Of a DNA stretch of 64,000 nucleotides, positions 52,608 to 62,555 are shown one piece after another. Source of the stretch: Acidobacteriota bacterium (GTDB lineage Bacteria > Acidobacteriota > Terriglobia > Terriglobales > Acidobacteriaceae). Where the stretch lies: assembly GCA_028872955.1 (NCBI GenBank), contig JAGWNX010000007.1:16413-80412 (forward strand), given 5' to 3'. The first letter of the stretch is position 1; every line of letters starts with the position of its first letter. The notes under the pieces were generated by a model. It was given only the letters and a program-made list of their open reading frames with translations. It did no database searches and was not told the DNA's origin. The position numbers and the translations under genes are program-made.

Positions 52608-53792
52608 TTGCCAGTTCGATTCTCAGAGCGTACCGGGTGGGACACCGGCGAGAGCCGTCTGACGGCGGCAATTCGCAGTGCTCGCAGTTCGGGTCGCCCG
52701 TTGCTCGACCTCACCGTCTCGAACCCCACGCTCTGCGGCTTCCATTATGACAAGGCAGAGATTCTGGCACCGCTCAGCAGCCCGTCTGCCCTGGTCTACG
52801 ACCCCGACCCCAAGGGAGTCCTGTCCGCGCGCCAGGCGGTGTGCAACTACTATGCGGACCATCGGGCAAGCATCCAGCCCCGGCAGCTGATGCTGACCAC
52901 CAGCACCAGTGAGGCCTACAGCTACCTCTTCCGCCTGTTGTGCGACGCCGGAGACGAGGTACTGGTGGCCCAGCCCAGCTACCCGCTCTTCGACTTCCTG
53001 GCCGACCTGGAGAATGTCCGCCTACGGCCCTACCGGCTCTTCTACGACTACGGCTGGTGGATCGACTTCGCAGCCCTGGAGCAGAGCATCGGTCCCCGCA
53101 CCCGCGCCATCCTGGTCGTGCATCCCAATAATCCGACCGGCCACGCCACCCGCCGCGCCGAAAGACAGCGCCTGGAGCAACTCTGCGTGCAGCATAGCCT
53201 GGCGCTGATCGTGGACGAGGTCTTCCTCGACTACCCGATTGGAGAGGTGGAAGCGCTGGAGAGCTTTGCTGTGGGGCCACACCCGGCACTGACCTTCTGC
53301 CTGAGCGGCATCAGCAAGATCGCTGGACTGCCGCAGATGAAAGTCGGCTGGATCGTCTGTGCCGGGCCGGAGGCCTTGCAGCAGGCGGCGCTGGCACGCC
53401 TGGAGGTGATTGCCGACACCTTCCTCTCCATGAACGCCCCGGCCCAGGCGGCGCTGCCCGCATGGCTGGCCAGGCGCCACGGCATCCAGCGGCAGATCCG
53501 GGAGCGCGTAGAGGCAAATCTGGCCGTCCTGCGGAGTGCCGGGCTAGAGGTGATGCACCTGGAGGCCGGCTGGTGTGGCGTGCTCCGGGTCCCTCGTGAC
53601 CGATGGGCGGAGGGTGGCAGCGAAGATCTGGCCCTGCAGCTTTTGCTGGACTCCGACGTGGTCGTACACCCGGGCAGCTTCTACGGTATGGCGGAACCCG
53701 GCCGGCTGGTCGTGAGCCTGCTGGTCGAGCCGCACATTCTGGAGCAGGCTGCCAGGCGCATCCGGTACTCAGGCCGGAACCACGGGAGTTAA
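52608..53792 (+). CDS. class I/II PLP-dependent aminotransferase
   Basis: A 394-residue fold-type I enzyme with TTSTSEAYSYLFRLL for phosphate and cofactor contact, HPNNPTGHAT, the VDEVFLDY aspartate, and the Schiff-base lysine in CLSGISKIAGLPQMKVGW. The closest motif match is alanine/aspartate aminotransferases, but the amino acid used cannot be read. The start is a TTG seven bases after GGAGG; the ORF has no nearer ATG. PLP made by PdxST would serve it, though the genes are far apart. Confidence 0.9.
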   Translation: MPVRFSERTGWDTGESRLTAAIRSARSSGRPLLDLTVSNPTLCGFHYDKAEILAPLSSPSALVYDPDPKGVLSARQAVCNYYADHRASIQPRQLMLTTSTSEAYSYLFRLLCDAGDEVLVAQPSYPLFDFLADLENVRLRPYRLFYDYGWWIDFAALEQSIGPRTRAILVVHPNNPTGHATRRAERQRLEQLCVQHSLALIVDEVFLDYPIGEVEALESFAVGPHPALTFCLSGISKIAGLPQMKVGWIVCAGPEALQQAALARLEVIADTFLSMNAPAQAALPAWLARRHGIQRQIRERVEANLAVLRSAGLEVMHLEAGWCGVLRVPRDRWAEGGSEDLALQLLLDSDVVVHPGSFYGMAEPGRLVVSLLVEPHILEQAARRIRYSGRNHGS

Positions 53793-53835
53793 CCTTTCAA
53801 GTGCTACCGCTATAGCGGAGGTTAAGGTTTCTTTT
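53789..53835. terminator. two-part hairpin between convergent genes
   Basis: An outer stem TTAACCT/AGGTTAA (53789-53795 and 53819-53825) encloses the 12-base palindrome CCGCTATAGCGG (53807-53818), and a T-rich stretch follows to 53835. It lies between the aminotransferase and MBL-fold genes, both of which end here. Confidence 0.55.
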
Positions 53836-53849
53836 CTTAGCATAGGAAT

Positions 53850-54497
53850 CTAAAGGATTTGTAGGAATGGATTGGTGGCTCGCTCTGCGCCGATCGAGGT
53901 TGTCTCGCCATGTCCCGGAACCACTTTTACCTCGTCGGGCAGGGTGAGCAACCGGGTGTGAATGGAGCGCATCAGCTTCCGCGGGTCTCCGCCGGGCAGG
54001 TCGGTTCGCCCGACGGAGCCTGCAAAGAGCGTGTCTCCGGCGATCAGAAGCGACTGATCAGGCAGGTACAGGCAGGAGCTGCCCTCCGTGTGGCCCGGCG
54101 TGTGGAAGACGATCCCGTGGATGCCTGCCACGTGGATCGGCAGGTCGTCACTCAGGTTCTCGTCGGGCGGCTCCACATTCGGCGTGGGAATGCCCAGCCA
54201 GCTGGCCTGAACGTCCATCAGCTTCACCAGCGGAAGGTCCAGCTGGTTGTACAGGATCGGTGCTCCGGTCAACTGCTTCAGCCGCTGTGCTCCGGCGATG
54301 TGATCGATGTGAGCGTGGGTCACCAGAATCTGCTTGAGGGTGAGCTGGTGACGAGCCAGGGTGGCTACGATGGCCGAGATATTGTCCCCGGGATCGACGA
54401 CGATGGCCTGGTGGGAGACCGGATCCCCCAGGATGGAGCAGTTACAGCTCAACGGGCCAACGACGAGAACTTCGTGGATGAGAGGCAGCGGACTCAT
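53850..54497 (-). CDS. metallo-beta-lactamase-fold hydrolase, glyoxalase II-like
   Basis: A 215-residue MBL-fold protein. The metal motif THAHIDHIAG (HxHxDH) is intact, followed by HTPGHTEGSSCLYL, GDTLFAGSVGRTDLPGG, and a C-terminal VVPGHGETTSIGAE. These match the small YcbL/glyoxalase II-like group that hydrolyses thioesters such as S-lactoylglutathione. The substrate is not proven. ATG 54497 (MSPLPLIHEV) is preferred over a longer frame whose first codons overlap the secG terminator. Confidence 0.92.
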   Translation of the reverse strand: MSPLPLIHEVLVVGPLSCNCSILGDPVSHQAIVVDPGDNISAIVATLARHQLTLKQILVTHAHIDHIAGAQRLKQLTGAPILYNQLDLPLVKLMDVQASWLGIPTPNVEPPDENLSDDLPIHVAGIHGIVFHTPGHTEGSSCLYLPDQSLLIAGDTLFAGSVGRTDLPGGDPRKLMRSIHTRLLTLPDEVKVVPGHGETTSIGAERATNPFLQIL

Positions 54498-54515
54498 CGC
54501 TCGATTAAAGCAGAA

Positions 54516-54543
54516 GAGGCACAAGCCGTGTGGCCTGTGCCTC
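54516..54543 (-). terminator. terminator after secG
   Basis: Arms GAGGCACA/TGTGCCTC (54516-54523 and 54536-54543) with a further inner GCC/GGC pairing, followed on the minus strand by TTCTGCTTTAA. Twenty bases after the secG stop. Confidence 0.6.
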
Positions 54544-54563
54544 AACCGAGGGAAGGATTGCAG

Positions 54564-54857
54564 CTACTTCTTGGCAGGTGTCGTTTGCCCAGCCTTGATG
54601 CCCGAGAGCACCGAGTGGTCGCCGCCGGTGCGAGCCAGCAGAACGGTGAGGCCAATGGAGGTCAGCATGAACAGGATCGCCGAGTAGGTGGTCAGGCGAG
54701 TCAGCAGGTTGGCTGCGCCGCGAGGGCCAAAGGCGGTCTGCGAGCCCTGACCGCCGAAGGCGCCGGCAAGGTCTGCCGACTTGCCCTGCTGCAGCAGGAC
54801 AACGCCGATAAGGAAGAGCGAGACGACGATGTGAAGGATGACAAGCAGATAGATCAT
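54564..54857 (-). CDS. secG: preprotein translocase subunit SecG
   Basis: A 97-residue inner-membrane component of the SecYEG channel, with two membrane helices (about 1-22 and 50-72) around the loop LLQQGKSADLAGAFGGQGSQ, the most conserved part of SecG, and GPRGAANLLTRLT. The C-terminus after the second helix is short and hydrophilic. It is followed at 54911-54995 by a tRNA-Leu gene on the same strand, upstream of secG, a common association. Confidence 0.95.
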   Translation of the reverse strand: MIYLLVILHIVVSLFLIGVVLLQQGKSADLAGAFGGQGSQTAFGPRGAANLLTRLTTYSAILFMLTSIGLTVLLARTGGDHSVLSGIKAGQTTPAKK

Positions 54858-54910
54858 GAGCGAACGTTGCGCCTCAGTCCTGTGCCCGGAGTCCGGGGAA
54901 TGTGTTGGAT

Positions 54911-54995
54911 TGGTGCGGAGGAGGGGACTTGAACCCCTATGCCTTGCGGCGCTAGCACCTCAAGCTAGTGCGTCTGCCAATTTCGCCACCTCCGC
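54911..54995 (-). tRNA. tRNA-Leu(GAG)
   Basis: The minus strand folds as an 82-base tRNA plus encoded CCA. The acceptor stem pairs GCGGAGG with CCTCCGC, the D arm has AATTGGCAGACGC, the anticodon stem CTAGC/GCTAG encloses TTGAGGT with anticodon GAG, a long variable arm (GCCGC..GGC-like) marks a class II tRNA, and the T arm has GGTTCAAGTCC. The CCA is encoded (54911-54913). It would read CUC and CUU codons. It lies 53 bases upstream of secG. Confidence 0.95.
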
Positions 54996-55422
54996 ATACT
55001 GGTCCTGCGCTTGGAGCGAGGCAGCGGTGTGCAATCCGAAGGGTAGTATAGCACCTTGCGATGCTTGTGCTGTCGGTTTTTCAAAGTGTCTGTGCTGCTG
55101 GAGTTAGCCACAGAGATTCCACGCGGGCAACCGCTTTTTAACCTCTGAGACACATCCTCGTAACGCCCCATTCACCAGCCACTCTTAGTGTGTTGAGCAA
55201 GCAGAAACGCCGAACGATCCTCGTGCAGGGGCATGTCTACGCTGCCCCTGGAGGAAGCGGTCTGCTTCCTTATCCCTGCAAGCCTGTCCGGCCCTGGTGG
55301 CCGAGGAACAACACAGGAGTGGCTAAGGCACTCAGCCTGCATGACACTCTGCGCCACGCTTTGACCAGCGCAGTGCATGCCTATTCCTTGTCACTGAACC
55401 ACAGCCTTGTGGAGGTAAAGCC
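54996..55422 (+). other. 427-base leader/intergenic region before the TonB-dependent receptor
   Basis: Between the minus-strand tRNA and the plus-strand receptor. It contains two neighbouring perfect hairpins, CAGGGGCA/TGCCCCTG (55226-55233 and 55243-55250) and GGAAGC/GCTTCC (55253-55258 and 55264-55269), and a third weaker GGCC/GGCC pairing near 55291. It lacks the B12-box, TPP and SAM motifs I looked for. A structured leader of unknown kind is possible. No convincing -10/-35 pair was found. Confidence 0.4.
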
Positions 55423-58065
55423 TTGTTCCCATTCTCTTCGCGATCCAATTTTCTTCGGTCGTGTGCATTTCTTCTTGCCAGTACAGCCCTGCTCGCGCAG
55501 AACGGCACCGGCATTGACGGCACCGTGACCGATAGCACCGGCGCTGTCGTCGCCAGCGCAGAAGTTGTTGTCACCAATCTCGCCACCGGGGTGACGGTCC
55601 GCGGCGTCACCGATGCGGGTGGCTCCTATGCCTTCACGAGTCTGCGTCCGGGCGACTACAAGGTGGTCATCTCCAAGCCCGGCTTCAAGAACTTTCAGAT
55701 GAGCAGCGTCCACGTCGAGAACGGTCAGCTGCTGCAGGAGAAGGCCTCGCTCGAGATCACCTCCGTCGGCATCTCGGTCGACGTGGTGGGTCGCCTGCAG
55801 GGTGTGACGGAGCAGCCCACCCAGCAGGACGTGTTTGAGTCAAACCAGCAGCTGCGCGTTCTGGATCGGCAGCAGATTGAGTCCACCGGCCCCGTGGCAG
55901 GTTCGGCCCAGATTATTGCCCTGACGCCTGGCGCCAACGTGACCGGCTACGGCAACACCGGTGCCACCAAGAACACCATTGGCGTGAACGGTGTGAGCCA
56001 GGGCTGGGGCGGCTACGGCGGCTACAGCGGCGGCGGCGCACTGGCCATTACGTTTGACGGCGTGCCTGTTGCCGATCCTGCGACCAGCCTGTGGCAGTCG
56101 CCCACCATCCCCGAGCAGTTCATGATCCAGAACGCGAACGTGACCTACGGTCCGGGTGATGCGACCACGCGCTGGTACAACAACATCGGCGGCATGGTGG
56201 AGTTTACGCCTGTGCAGCCCTCGGCACACCCGCATGCGGACTTCTCGGCCAGCTACGGCAACTACAACCAGAAGGACTTTGCCGCTAATCTGACCTCGGG
56301 CATCTTCCACGGCTGGTCGGCTGTCGTTGCGGCCGGTGTAGGCAGCGGAGACGACTTCCGCAATGCTCCGGACGGATTCAAGAACCCGGGCAAGGACGTC
56401 GCGTTCTTTGGCAAGGGCATCAAGAGCTACCAGGAGAACAGCTTCGAGATCGGCGGCTACTATGCGCATGGCGCCGGATACCGCTCGCAGGTGATCCCGA
56501 CGGTTGCCAACCCGCTGATTACGATGGATGGCACCTCGACCGGGGCGCAGTATAGTCAGCAGACCTCCGGCTACTACAGCACGCTGCCCTACGCCAGCTA
56601 CGAGAAGTACGACACCAACGAGATGGGCCTGGTCTATGGCCGTGAGCACGTCACCGTCGACCCCACCATCAGCGTGGACAACCTGACCTGGTTCATGCAC
56701 ATTGCGCGTTCGCACCAGCGCACCAACGACGTCTACAACCTGGGTCCGCAGCAGATGGAGTGGAACAGCCCGTACTCCGACACGGTAGGCAACAAGCTGC
56801 TGGTCACCAAGCGGCTGCCGTTCAACACGATTACGGTGGGCGGCTACTACATCAGCGAGCTGTACAACAGCCGCAACAACTTCTTCAACACGGCTGACGG
56901 CGGCTCCAAACGCACGGTAAACATCGGCGGCAAGATTCGTTCGTCCAACTTTGACCAGGCGGACTTCGCGATTCTGGCGCAGGACGATATCCGCTTCAAC
57001 TCGATCCTGACCATTACGCCCAGCATCCGTTACGTGGGCTTCCGCACCGGCTACGGCTCCTCGGCGCAGGAGGACTTCAACCTGGCACCGGGCGTCATCC
57101 TCAGCTCGCACTGCGCGGCGACGGGTGCTTCCACACCAGGCAACGCGAAGAACCAGGGCTCGGACTGCGCTGGTCTGGAGAATCGCAGCGGCATGGAGCC
57201 TGCGGTGAACGCGACCGTGCGTGCGATGCCATGGCTGTCGGTCTACGGTGGCTTTATGGAGTCGCTGCGCGCGCCGCAGATGGGTGGCGGCGGCGGCCTC
57301 TTCCAGAGCGTTGACCCGGCCAGCTATCACCTCTCGCGCCAGACCTACTACCAGGCCGGCTTCAAGATTCACCACGAGGGCAAGGGCGTGCTGAACTCGA
57401 TGCTGATCACGGGAGCCTTCTACCACCAGAACTGGGCCAACCAGGAGATCGACACCACGCTGGCCAACGGAGACACCGTCTCGGCGAACGGCGCCTCGGT
57501 CTACAAGGGCTTCAACGCCTCGTTTGACGACGATCCGATTGCCAGCCTGCACCTGTTTGCCAACATGAACCTGGAGACGGCAACCTACACCAACTACGTG
57601 ACGGTGCTGCCGCTGGGCAGCTCGCAACCGCAGCAGAGCTTCAACGGGCTGCATGTGCCGTACGTTCCCTCGTCGACGTTCAACGCCGGTGCCTACTACG
57701 ACTACCGCATCAACCGCGACCTGCAGGTGCGGCCGATGCTGTCGCTGCAGTACCTCGGCAGCCAGTACATCTTCAACAACAACGGCGTGGATAGCGCCGG
57801 CAACCAGTTCCCGCAGCCCAGCAACCAGACGATGCCTGCCTACGCGACCATCAACGCCGGGGTCAAGGTGCCGTACAAGTTCCTGGAGTTCAACGTGAAC
57901 GCCCAGAACCTGGCCAACAGCAAGTACCTGATCTACGAGTACATCTCGGCAGGTGGCTACTATGGCACGGCGGGCAACGGAACGGCGCAGCAGGGCGCAG
58001 GCTACATTCTTGCGTATCCGGGTGCGCCGATCACCGTACAGGGTGGCCTCACGGCTCACTTCTAA
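55423..58065 (+). CDS. TonB-dependent outer-membrane receptor with carboxypeptidase-regulatory-like N-domain
   Basis: An 880-residue receptor. Signal peptide (SCAFLLASTALLAQ), then a CarboxypepD_reg-like domain at about 28-110 (IDGTVTDSTGAVVASAEVVV, PGDYKVVISKPGF), a plug at about 120-260 (VNGVSQGWGGYGGYSG, FDGVPVADP), and a beta-barrel ending in the aromatic terminus GGLTAHF. This layout is typical of large receptor families in Acidobacteria and Bacteroidetes. No clear TonB box was seen. The ligand is unknown. The start is a TTG seven bases after a strong GGAGG (55411-55415). No binding-protein or transport genes flank it. Confidence 0.92.
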   Translation: MFPFSSRSNFLRSCAFLLASTALLAQNGTGIDGTVTDSTGAVVASAEVVVTNLATGVTVRGVTDAGGSYAFTSLRPGDYKVVISKPGFKNFQMSSVHVENGQLLQEKASLEITSVGISVDVVGRLQGVTEQPTQQDVFESNQQLRVLDRQQIESTGPVAGSAQIIALTPGANVTGYGNTGATKNTIGVNGVSQGWGGYGGYSGGGALAITFDGVPVADPATSLWQSPTIPEQFMIQNANVTYGPGDATTRWYNNIGGMVEFTPVQPSAHPHADFSASYGNYNQKDFAANLTSGIFHGWSAVVAAGVGSGDDFRNAPDGFKNPGKDVAFFGKGIKSYQENSFEIGGYYAHGAGYRSQVIPTVANPLITMDGTSTGAQYSQQTSGYYSTLPYASYEKYDTNEMGLVYGREHVTVDPTISVDNLTWFMHIARSHQRTNDVYNLGPQQMEWNSPYSDTVGNKLLVTKRLPFNTITVGGYYISELYNSRNNFFNTADGGSKRTVNIGGKIRSSNFDQADFAILAQDDIRFNSILTITPSIRYVGFRTGYGSSAQEDFNLAPGVILSSHCAATGASTPGNAKNQGSDCAGLENRSGMEPAVNATVRAMPWLSVYGGFMESLRAPQMGGGGGLFQSVDPASYHLSRQTYYQAGFKIHHEGKGVLNSMLITGAFYHQNWANQEIDTTLANGDTVSANGASVYKGFNASFDDDPIASLHLFANMNLETATYTNYVTVLPLGSSQPQQSFNGLHVPYVPSSTFNAGAYYDYRINRDLQVRPMLSLQYLGSQYIFNNNGVDSAGNQFPQPSNQTMPAYATINAGVKVPYKFLEFNVNAQNLANSKYLIYEYISAGGYYGTAGNGTAQQGAGYILAYPGAPITVQGGLTAHF

Positions 58066-58087
58066 CCTGCTGGTTGGTTCAGCATCG

Positions 58088-58127
58088 CTCGGGCACAGCT
58101 GCAACCTCGGCTGTGCCCGAGTTTTTT
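58088..58127 (+). terminator. Rho-independent terminator after the receptor gene
   Basis: Perfect 12-base arms CTCGGGCACAGC/GCTGTGCCCGAG (58088-58099 and 58110-58121), ten-base loop, then TTTTTT. Twenty-two bases after the stop codon. Confidence 0.93.
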
Positions 58128-58150
58128 AAGCCGATACAAGTAACCGGATG

Positions 58151-58873
58151 CTAGAACCACGCGGCAAGCTGCGCAAAGCTATCGAGGCGCAGCAGACTCT
58201 GCCCATCCGGTGCCTCGTTGATGCTCTCGTGCTCCAGGACCCAGGTAAAGTCGTGGGGCAGAAAGACGGCGTGCAGCCCTGCGGCCAGCGCGGGGTTGAT
58301 GTCGGACTTGGGACTGTTGCCGATCATCCAGGTGGTTGCGGGGTCCAGAGCATGGTGAGCCACCAGGGTGCGATACGCACCCGGATGCTTCTCTGCCAGC
58401 ACCTCGACCGCAGCAAAGTGCCCGGCCAGGCCAGAGCGGTAGAGCTTGCCGGTCTGCTCGTCGAGTTTCCCCTTGGTCACCAGAATGAGGCGATGGCGGT
58501 CTGCCAGCTCGGGCAGCGTCTCGGCAACTCCGGGCAGCAGCTCGATCTGGTGCTCGGCGATCGCATCGGTGAAGCTCAGGATGCGTGCGTGCTTCTCCGG
58601 CGTGATAGGTCCATCGGAGAGCTGCTCGAAGCACGCCACCAGAGAACGGCGGAAGCTGGTCAGCCCGTATCCGTGGGCGGCAATGGTGGCGTGCTCGCAC
58701 TGGTTCAGGTGCTGACGCACCTCTTCCGGGGTATGGACGCGGTGATCCAGGTATGAGATGAAAGCAGTGATTGCACGCTCGAAGTAGATGTTGTTTTCCC
58801 AGAGCGTGTCGTCGGCATCAAACAGCAGAGTCTGGGCGCGGTAGCGACGGTCAGAGGAAAGGGCTGGGGTCAC
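58151..58873 (-). CDS. HAD-family hydrolase
   Basis: A 240-residue haloacid dehalogenase-fold phosphatase with the nucleophile motif LLFDADDTLWENN, a helical cap (residues about 25-100), motif II LILVTKGK, the lysine in VLAEKHPGAYRT, and motif IV WMIGNSPKSDINPALAAG. Length and motifs fit small-molecule phosphatases; the substrate is unknown. It converges with the receptor gene and is divergent from the kinase. Confidence 0.9.
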   Translation of the reverse strand: MTPALSSDRRYRAQTLLFDADDTLWENNIYFERAITAFISYLDHRVHTPEEVRQHLNQCEHATIAAHGYGLTSFRRSLVACFEQLSDGPITPEKHARILSFTDAIAEHQIELLPGVAETLPELADRHRLILVTKGKLDEQTGKLYRSGLAGHFAAVEVLAEKHPGAYRTLVAHHALDPATTWMIGNSPKSDINPALAAGLHAVFLPHDFTWVLEHESINEAPDGQSLLRLDSFAQLAAWF

Positions 58874-59251
58874 AGGCCGATTATAGGCGGATCGCCGGCA
58901 GCTCCGGTGCGGAGGAATGCCGCGCAGAACAGGGTTGTGGATAACGCACGTGACTTTGGATACGGGAAGGAGGGTGGCCGGGCATCAAGCCCTGGGCGAC
59001 TAGGGCCGATAGACCGGGTAGACAGGTCGGGGGTACGCGCAAGTGCTTGTATCGCCTCATTTATCGGAGCTCGTCCGGCAGGGTTGCCAAGTATGGGACG
59101 TAACCGAGGTGTGGGATAAGCAAACCGGAGCGCGACGGTTATGATTGGGGTCGCACATGAAGGCAAGACCCCGCCGTTTGGGATAACAGAGCACCCCAGG
59201 CACCACCAAACGTGGATGCCGGGCGCGATGCAGGGAAGGCTGAAGCGAGGC
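58874..59251. other. intergenic region between the HAD gene and the kinase
   Basis: 378 bases that should contain two divergent promoters. A TATGAT hexamer at 59140-59145 on the plus strand could be a -10 for the kinase, without a good -35. A single perfect DnaA-box-like 9-mer occurs at 58936-58944. GGGC/GCCC pairing near 58980 is weak. The kinase frame stays open up to 59141, so the start could be further upstream than annotated. Nothing else is clear. Confidence 0.35.
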
Positions 59252-62200
59252 ATGACTCCTGAAGCAGGCCAGAAGTTCGGGCCCTACGAGATTCTGGGAA
59301 GAATCGGGGGCGGCGCCATGGGCATGGTGTTCCGCGCGTGGGACCAGCGTCTGCATCGCGAAGTTGCCGTAAAGCTGCTGCACAACGACTACGAGATGCC
59401 GGGCATGCGGGAGCGATTCCTGCAGGAGGCGCGAGCCGCCTCGGCCCTGAACCACCCCAACATCTGCACCATCTTTGACCTGGGTGAGCAGGATGGCGAG
59501 CCCTACATGGTGATGGAGCTGCTGGAGGGCGAGACCCTGAAGGAGCGCATCACGCGCGGAGCCCTGCCGGCGGACGATATCGTGCGCTACGCGCAGGAGG
59601 TGGCCGATGCGCTCTCTGCCGCGCACGCCAAGGGCATCGTCCACCGCGACATCAAGCCTGCCAATATCTTCCTGGTGCATAAGCCAAACGGGCGTCCCCA
59701 GGCCAAGGTGCTGGACTTCGGCCTGGCCAAGGTCGGCCTGGGCGGCTCTGGCCGCTCGACTCGGGCGCTGGACCTGACACTGGCCGGCGCCACGGTGGGC
59801 ACGCTCTCCTATATGTCGCCCGAGCAGGCGCGTGGACTGAACCTGGATGCCCGCTCCGACCTCTTCTCGCTGGGCGTGGTGATGTACGAGATGGCAACGC
59901 GGCAGGTGCCGTTCCAGGGCGCCACCAGTGCCATGATCTTTGTGCAGCTGTTGAATCATGCGCCCGATCCGCCGCACGAGTGGAACGAGTCGATTCCGCG
60001 GGAGCTGGAGCGCGTCATTCTGAAGCTACTGACCAAGGAGCGCGAAGGCCGCTACCAGAGCGCCGACGAGCTCTCCGAAGCGCTGCGCAAGATTCCTTTC
60101 AAGACCGGCGGGTGGCTGCGCCGGGCGGCTGCGGTTGTGCCGCTGGTGCGGCCCATGGACCCGTCGCCACGCGTGAAGCGCGTTGCCAAACCGACCTCAG
60201 AGCCGAACCACCCCATCGCTCCTGCTGAGCCGGGACGATCCTCTGGCCAGAAGTTGCCGGACGATCCCATGGTGCTGCGCCCGGTGGTGCGTGCTCCGCT
60301 TGGGCCCGACGGCGTGCGTTCCGACTCTCACCCGGGCACGGCCTCGGGCAGGTCTACGCCACCACCTGAGTCCTGGACTGGTCAACCGCCTGAAGCCCCC
60401 GCTCTTCCTGCTGTCCATGCGGAAGCCGACGTCGCCGCGGCGCGCAGCGTCGTACGCACCTCAGCCTCCGGTGCAGCCACCGGCGTGGAGAGCGACCCGA
60501 ACGTGGCCCGTCTGCAGCCGGTGACGCCGCTGCCAGAGCCCGAGATCCGTGAGCCGCAGGCCTACGTAGGCCTGGAGCGCTCGCAGCCAGCAACGCAGGA
60601 TCGCCGCAGAACGGGAAGCTGGCGTCGCGAGGCCCCGGTTTGGACCGTGGTCGGCGTGCTGGTGCTGGCCATCGTAGCGGTCACCTACCTGGCCATGAAC
60701 GGGCACTTTCGCCCGCCGCTGCTGAAGCCCGGCGACACGCTACTTCTCAGCGAGATTCAAAACCGCACGAACGATTCAAGCCTGGACGGCGCCGTCTCGC
60801 AGGGGATGGAACTGGCGCTGGCGCAGTCCCAGTACCTGACGGTGCGCGGCGGTGACGCCTACCGTGCCGCGTTGCAGCAGGCACAGGTGGACGCCGCCAA
60901 CGTTGGCCTGTCTGATCGACGCATCGCTCAGATTGTTGGGGCGAAGGCGTATCTGTACGGTCAATTGACCGGCGATGGAGCCCCGTACACGTTGCACCTG
61001 GAGGTGCTCGATACGGAGTCCAACGACAAGCTGTTGACGCTGGAGGAGACAGCCGACAGCCGCGAGCACCTGCCCGAGGCGATTGATCACCTGGTGGCAA
61101 AGCTGCGCAGCGGACTCGGCGAACCAGATCACACGCTCTCTCGAAGCAGTGTGGCGCTGGAGCATGAAGGCTCTGGCCAGATCGCCGCGCTGGGCGCGTT
61201 CGCCCACGGCGAGCAGGCACGCCAGGCAGGGCAGGTCGAAGAGGCCATCGCGGCCTACCAGCGGGCAGCCCAGCTTGACCCCAGGTTTGCCGCCGCTCAC
61301 ATTGTGCTGGCGTGGCTGTACAGTGCGGAGCAGGCGGAGATTGCTGCAGCCGAAGAGGCGCGGGCGGCTGAAAGCGCATCCGACACCAGCAGCGACCGGC
61401 TGCATCTGCTCTCGCAGTTCACCGCGGCCATGCTGGCCAGTGGAGACTACGCGCGGGCGACCGCAATCCTGAAGCAGTTCAAGCAGCTCTATCCGAATGA
61501 CCCGGCGGCCGGTCTGGCGATGGCACGTCTCCAGCTTGCTGAGGGACACCTGCCGGAGGCGCTGCAGGCGGCACAGCAGAACTATAATCAAAACCCCTAC
61601 GGGACCGACGCCTACACGCTGGCGGAGCAGGCCATGGTGGGCATGGGACGCGCTCAGGGCGCGCTGCAGTTGCAGGATCAGGCGCATCGCCTGGGCGTGC
61701 TGCAGGCAGGACCTACACTGCTGGCAGCGTATATGGAAGGCAATGCCAGTGCGCTCGATCGTGAACTAGCTGCGGCCAACCCTGCGGCCAACCCTGCGGC
61801 CACTGCTCGTGCCGGTCAGCCCGGCGTGACGCTTGCGCGGGCGCGGGAGTACGGGCTGTACCTGGATAACGATGGCCAACTCCAGAGCGCAAATCCGGTC
61901 TGGCGAGCAGCCGCGGCTATCGCTGACCGCAACCAGCCGCTGAAAGGGGCCGAAGGTGCTCTGCTGGCCAACGGCGCGCTGGACCGCGCCCTGGCAGGGA
62001 GCTGTGGGCCCGCCAATGATTTGGTCCGGCTGGCCTCGACCGTAGAGCTGGGTGAGCTCGCCGAGTTCAACTCCGGCATTGCGGCAGCACTCTGCGGCAA
62101 CCGCCAGTTTGCTGAGGCTGCCGAGCGTCGGCTGAAGCAGGACTACCCGGAGAGCGTCGCCGTTAGCGGTTACTACGCTGCGGATCTTGAGGCTGCGATG

Positions 62201-62545
62201 GCACTGTCGGCACGTTCGTCGCGCGATGCGCTGACCGCTCTGGCCACGGCTTCGGCCTACGATCAGATCTCCCTGACGCCCTATCTGCGAGGATTGGCCC
62301 ACCTGGGCGACGGGCAGCCGCTGCTGGCCATTGCGGACTTCCAGACCATCGTCGACCACCGTGGCGCGGCTTTGATTGCAGGCAGCAACGTCTATCCCAT
62401 GGCGCAGATTGGCCTGGCACGAGCCTATGCCGCAATCGGTGACCACGTGAACAGCCGCGCGGCGTATGCACGCTTCCAGGAGTTGTGGAAGCACGCCGAC
62501 CGTGATCTGCCGCAGGTCTCTGAGGCCGCGACACGCGCGCACTAG
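59252..62545 (+). CDS. transmembrane Ser/Thr kinase with extracytoplasmic TPR region
   Basis: A 1,097-residue PknB-type kinase. The catalytic domain (about residues 10-275) is complete: [39 protein letters not shown] and SPEQARG. A Pro-rich linker follows, then one membrane helix near 462-485, and an outside region with [23 protein letters not shown] and TPR units such as [21 protein letters not shown]. Substrates are unknown. ATG 59252 is chosen because the kinase fold starts ten residues later; ATG 59228 and an in-frame start at 59141 are alternatives. A PP2C gene follows 10 bases after the stop. Confidence 0.93.
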   Translation: MTPEAGQKFGPYEILGRIGGGAMGMVFRAWDQRLHREVAVKLLHNDYEMPGMRERFLQEARAASALNHPNICTIFDLGEQDGEPYMVMELLEGETLKERITRGALPADDIVRYAQEVADALSAAHAKGIVHRDIKPANIFLVHKPNGRPQAKVLDFGLAKVGLGGSGRSTRALDLTLAGATVGTLSYMSPEQARGLNLDARSDLFSLGVVMYEMATRQVPFQGATSAMIFVQLLNHAPDPPHEWNESIPRELERVILKLLTKEREGRYQSADELSEALRKIPFKTGGWLRRAAAVVPLVRPMDPSPRVKRVAKPTSEPNHPIAPAEPGRSSGQKLPDDPMVLRPVVRAPLGPDGVRSDSHPGTASGRSTPPPESWTGQPPEAPALPAVHAEADVAAARSVVRTSASGAATGVESDPNVARLQPVTPLPEPEIREPQAYVGLERSQPATQDRRRTGSWRREAPVWTVVGVLVLAIVAVTYLAMNGHFRPPLLKPGDTLLLSEIQNRTNDSSLDGAVSQGMELALAQSQYLTVRGGDAYRAALQQAQVDAANVGLSDRRIAQIVGAKAYLYGQLTGDGAPYTLHLEVLDTESNDKLLTLEETADSREHLPEAIDHLVAKLRSGLGEPDHTLSRSSVALEHEGSGQIAALGAFAHGEQARQAGQVEEAIAAYQRAAQLDPRFAAAHIVLAWLYSAEQAEIAAAEEARAAESASDTSSDRLHLLSQFTAAMLASGDYARATAILKQFKQLYPNDPAAGLAMARLQLAEGHLPEALQAAQQNYNQNPYGTDAYTLAEQAMVGMGRAQGALQLQDQAHRLGVLQAGPTLLAAYMEGNASALDRELAAANPAANPAATARAGQPGVTLARAREYGLYLDNDGQLQSANPVWRAAAAIADRNQPLKGAEGALLANGALDRALAGSCGPANDLVRLASTVELGELAEFNSGIAAALCGNRQFAEAAERRLKQDYPESVAVSGYYAADLEAAMALSARSSRDALTALATASAYDQISLTPYLRGLAHLGDGQPLLAIADFQTIVDHRGAALIAGSNVYPMAQIGLARAYAAIGDHVNSRAAYARFQELWKHADRDLPQVSEAATRAH

Positions 62546-62555
62546 CGCTACGCCT

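Noticed and set aside
54911..54995. tRNA-Leu as a mobile-element attachment site
   Set aside because: No integrase, no repeated 3' tRNA end and no phage or plasmid genes lie nearby.
55840..58104. 754-codon minus-strand frame across the receptor gene
   Set aside because: Valine/arginine/alanine-rich shadow without motifs; the plus-strand receptor has a complete domain layout.
58936..58944. DnaA box and possible replication origin
   Set aside because: A single TGTGGATAA is expected by chance in a window of this size; there is no cluster of boxes, AT-rich unwinding region or dnaA/dnaN gene.
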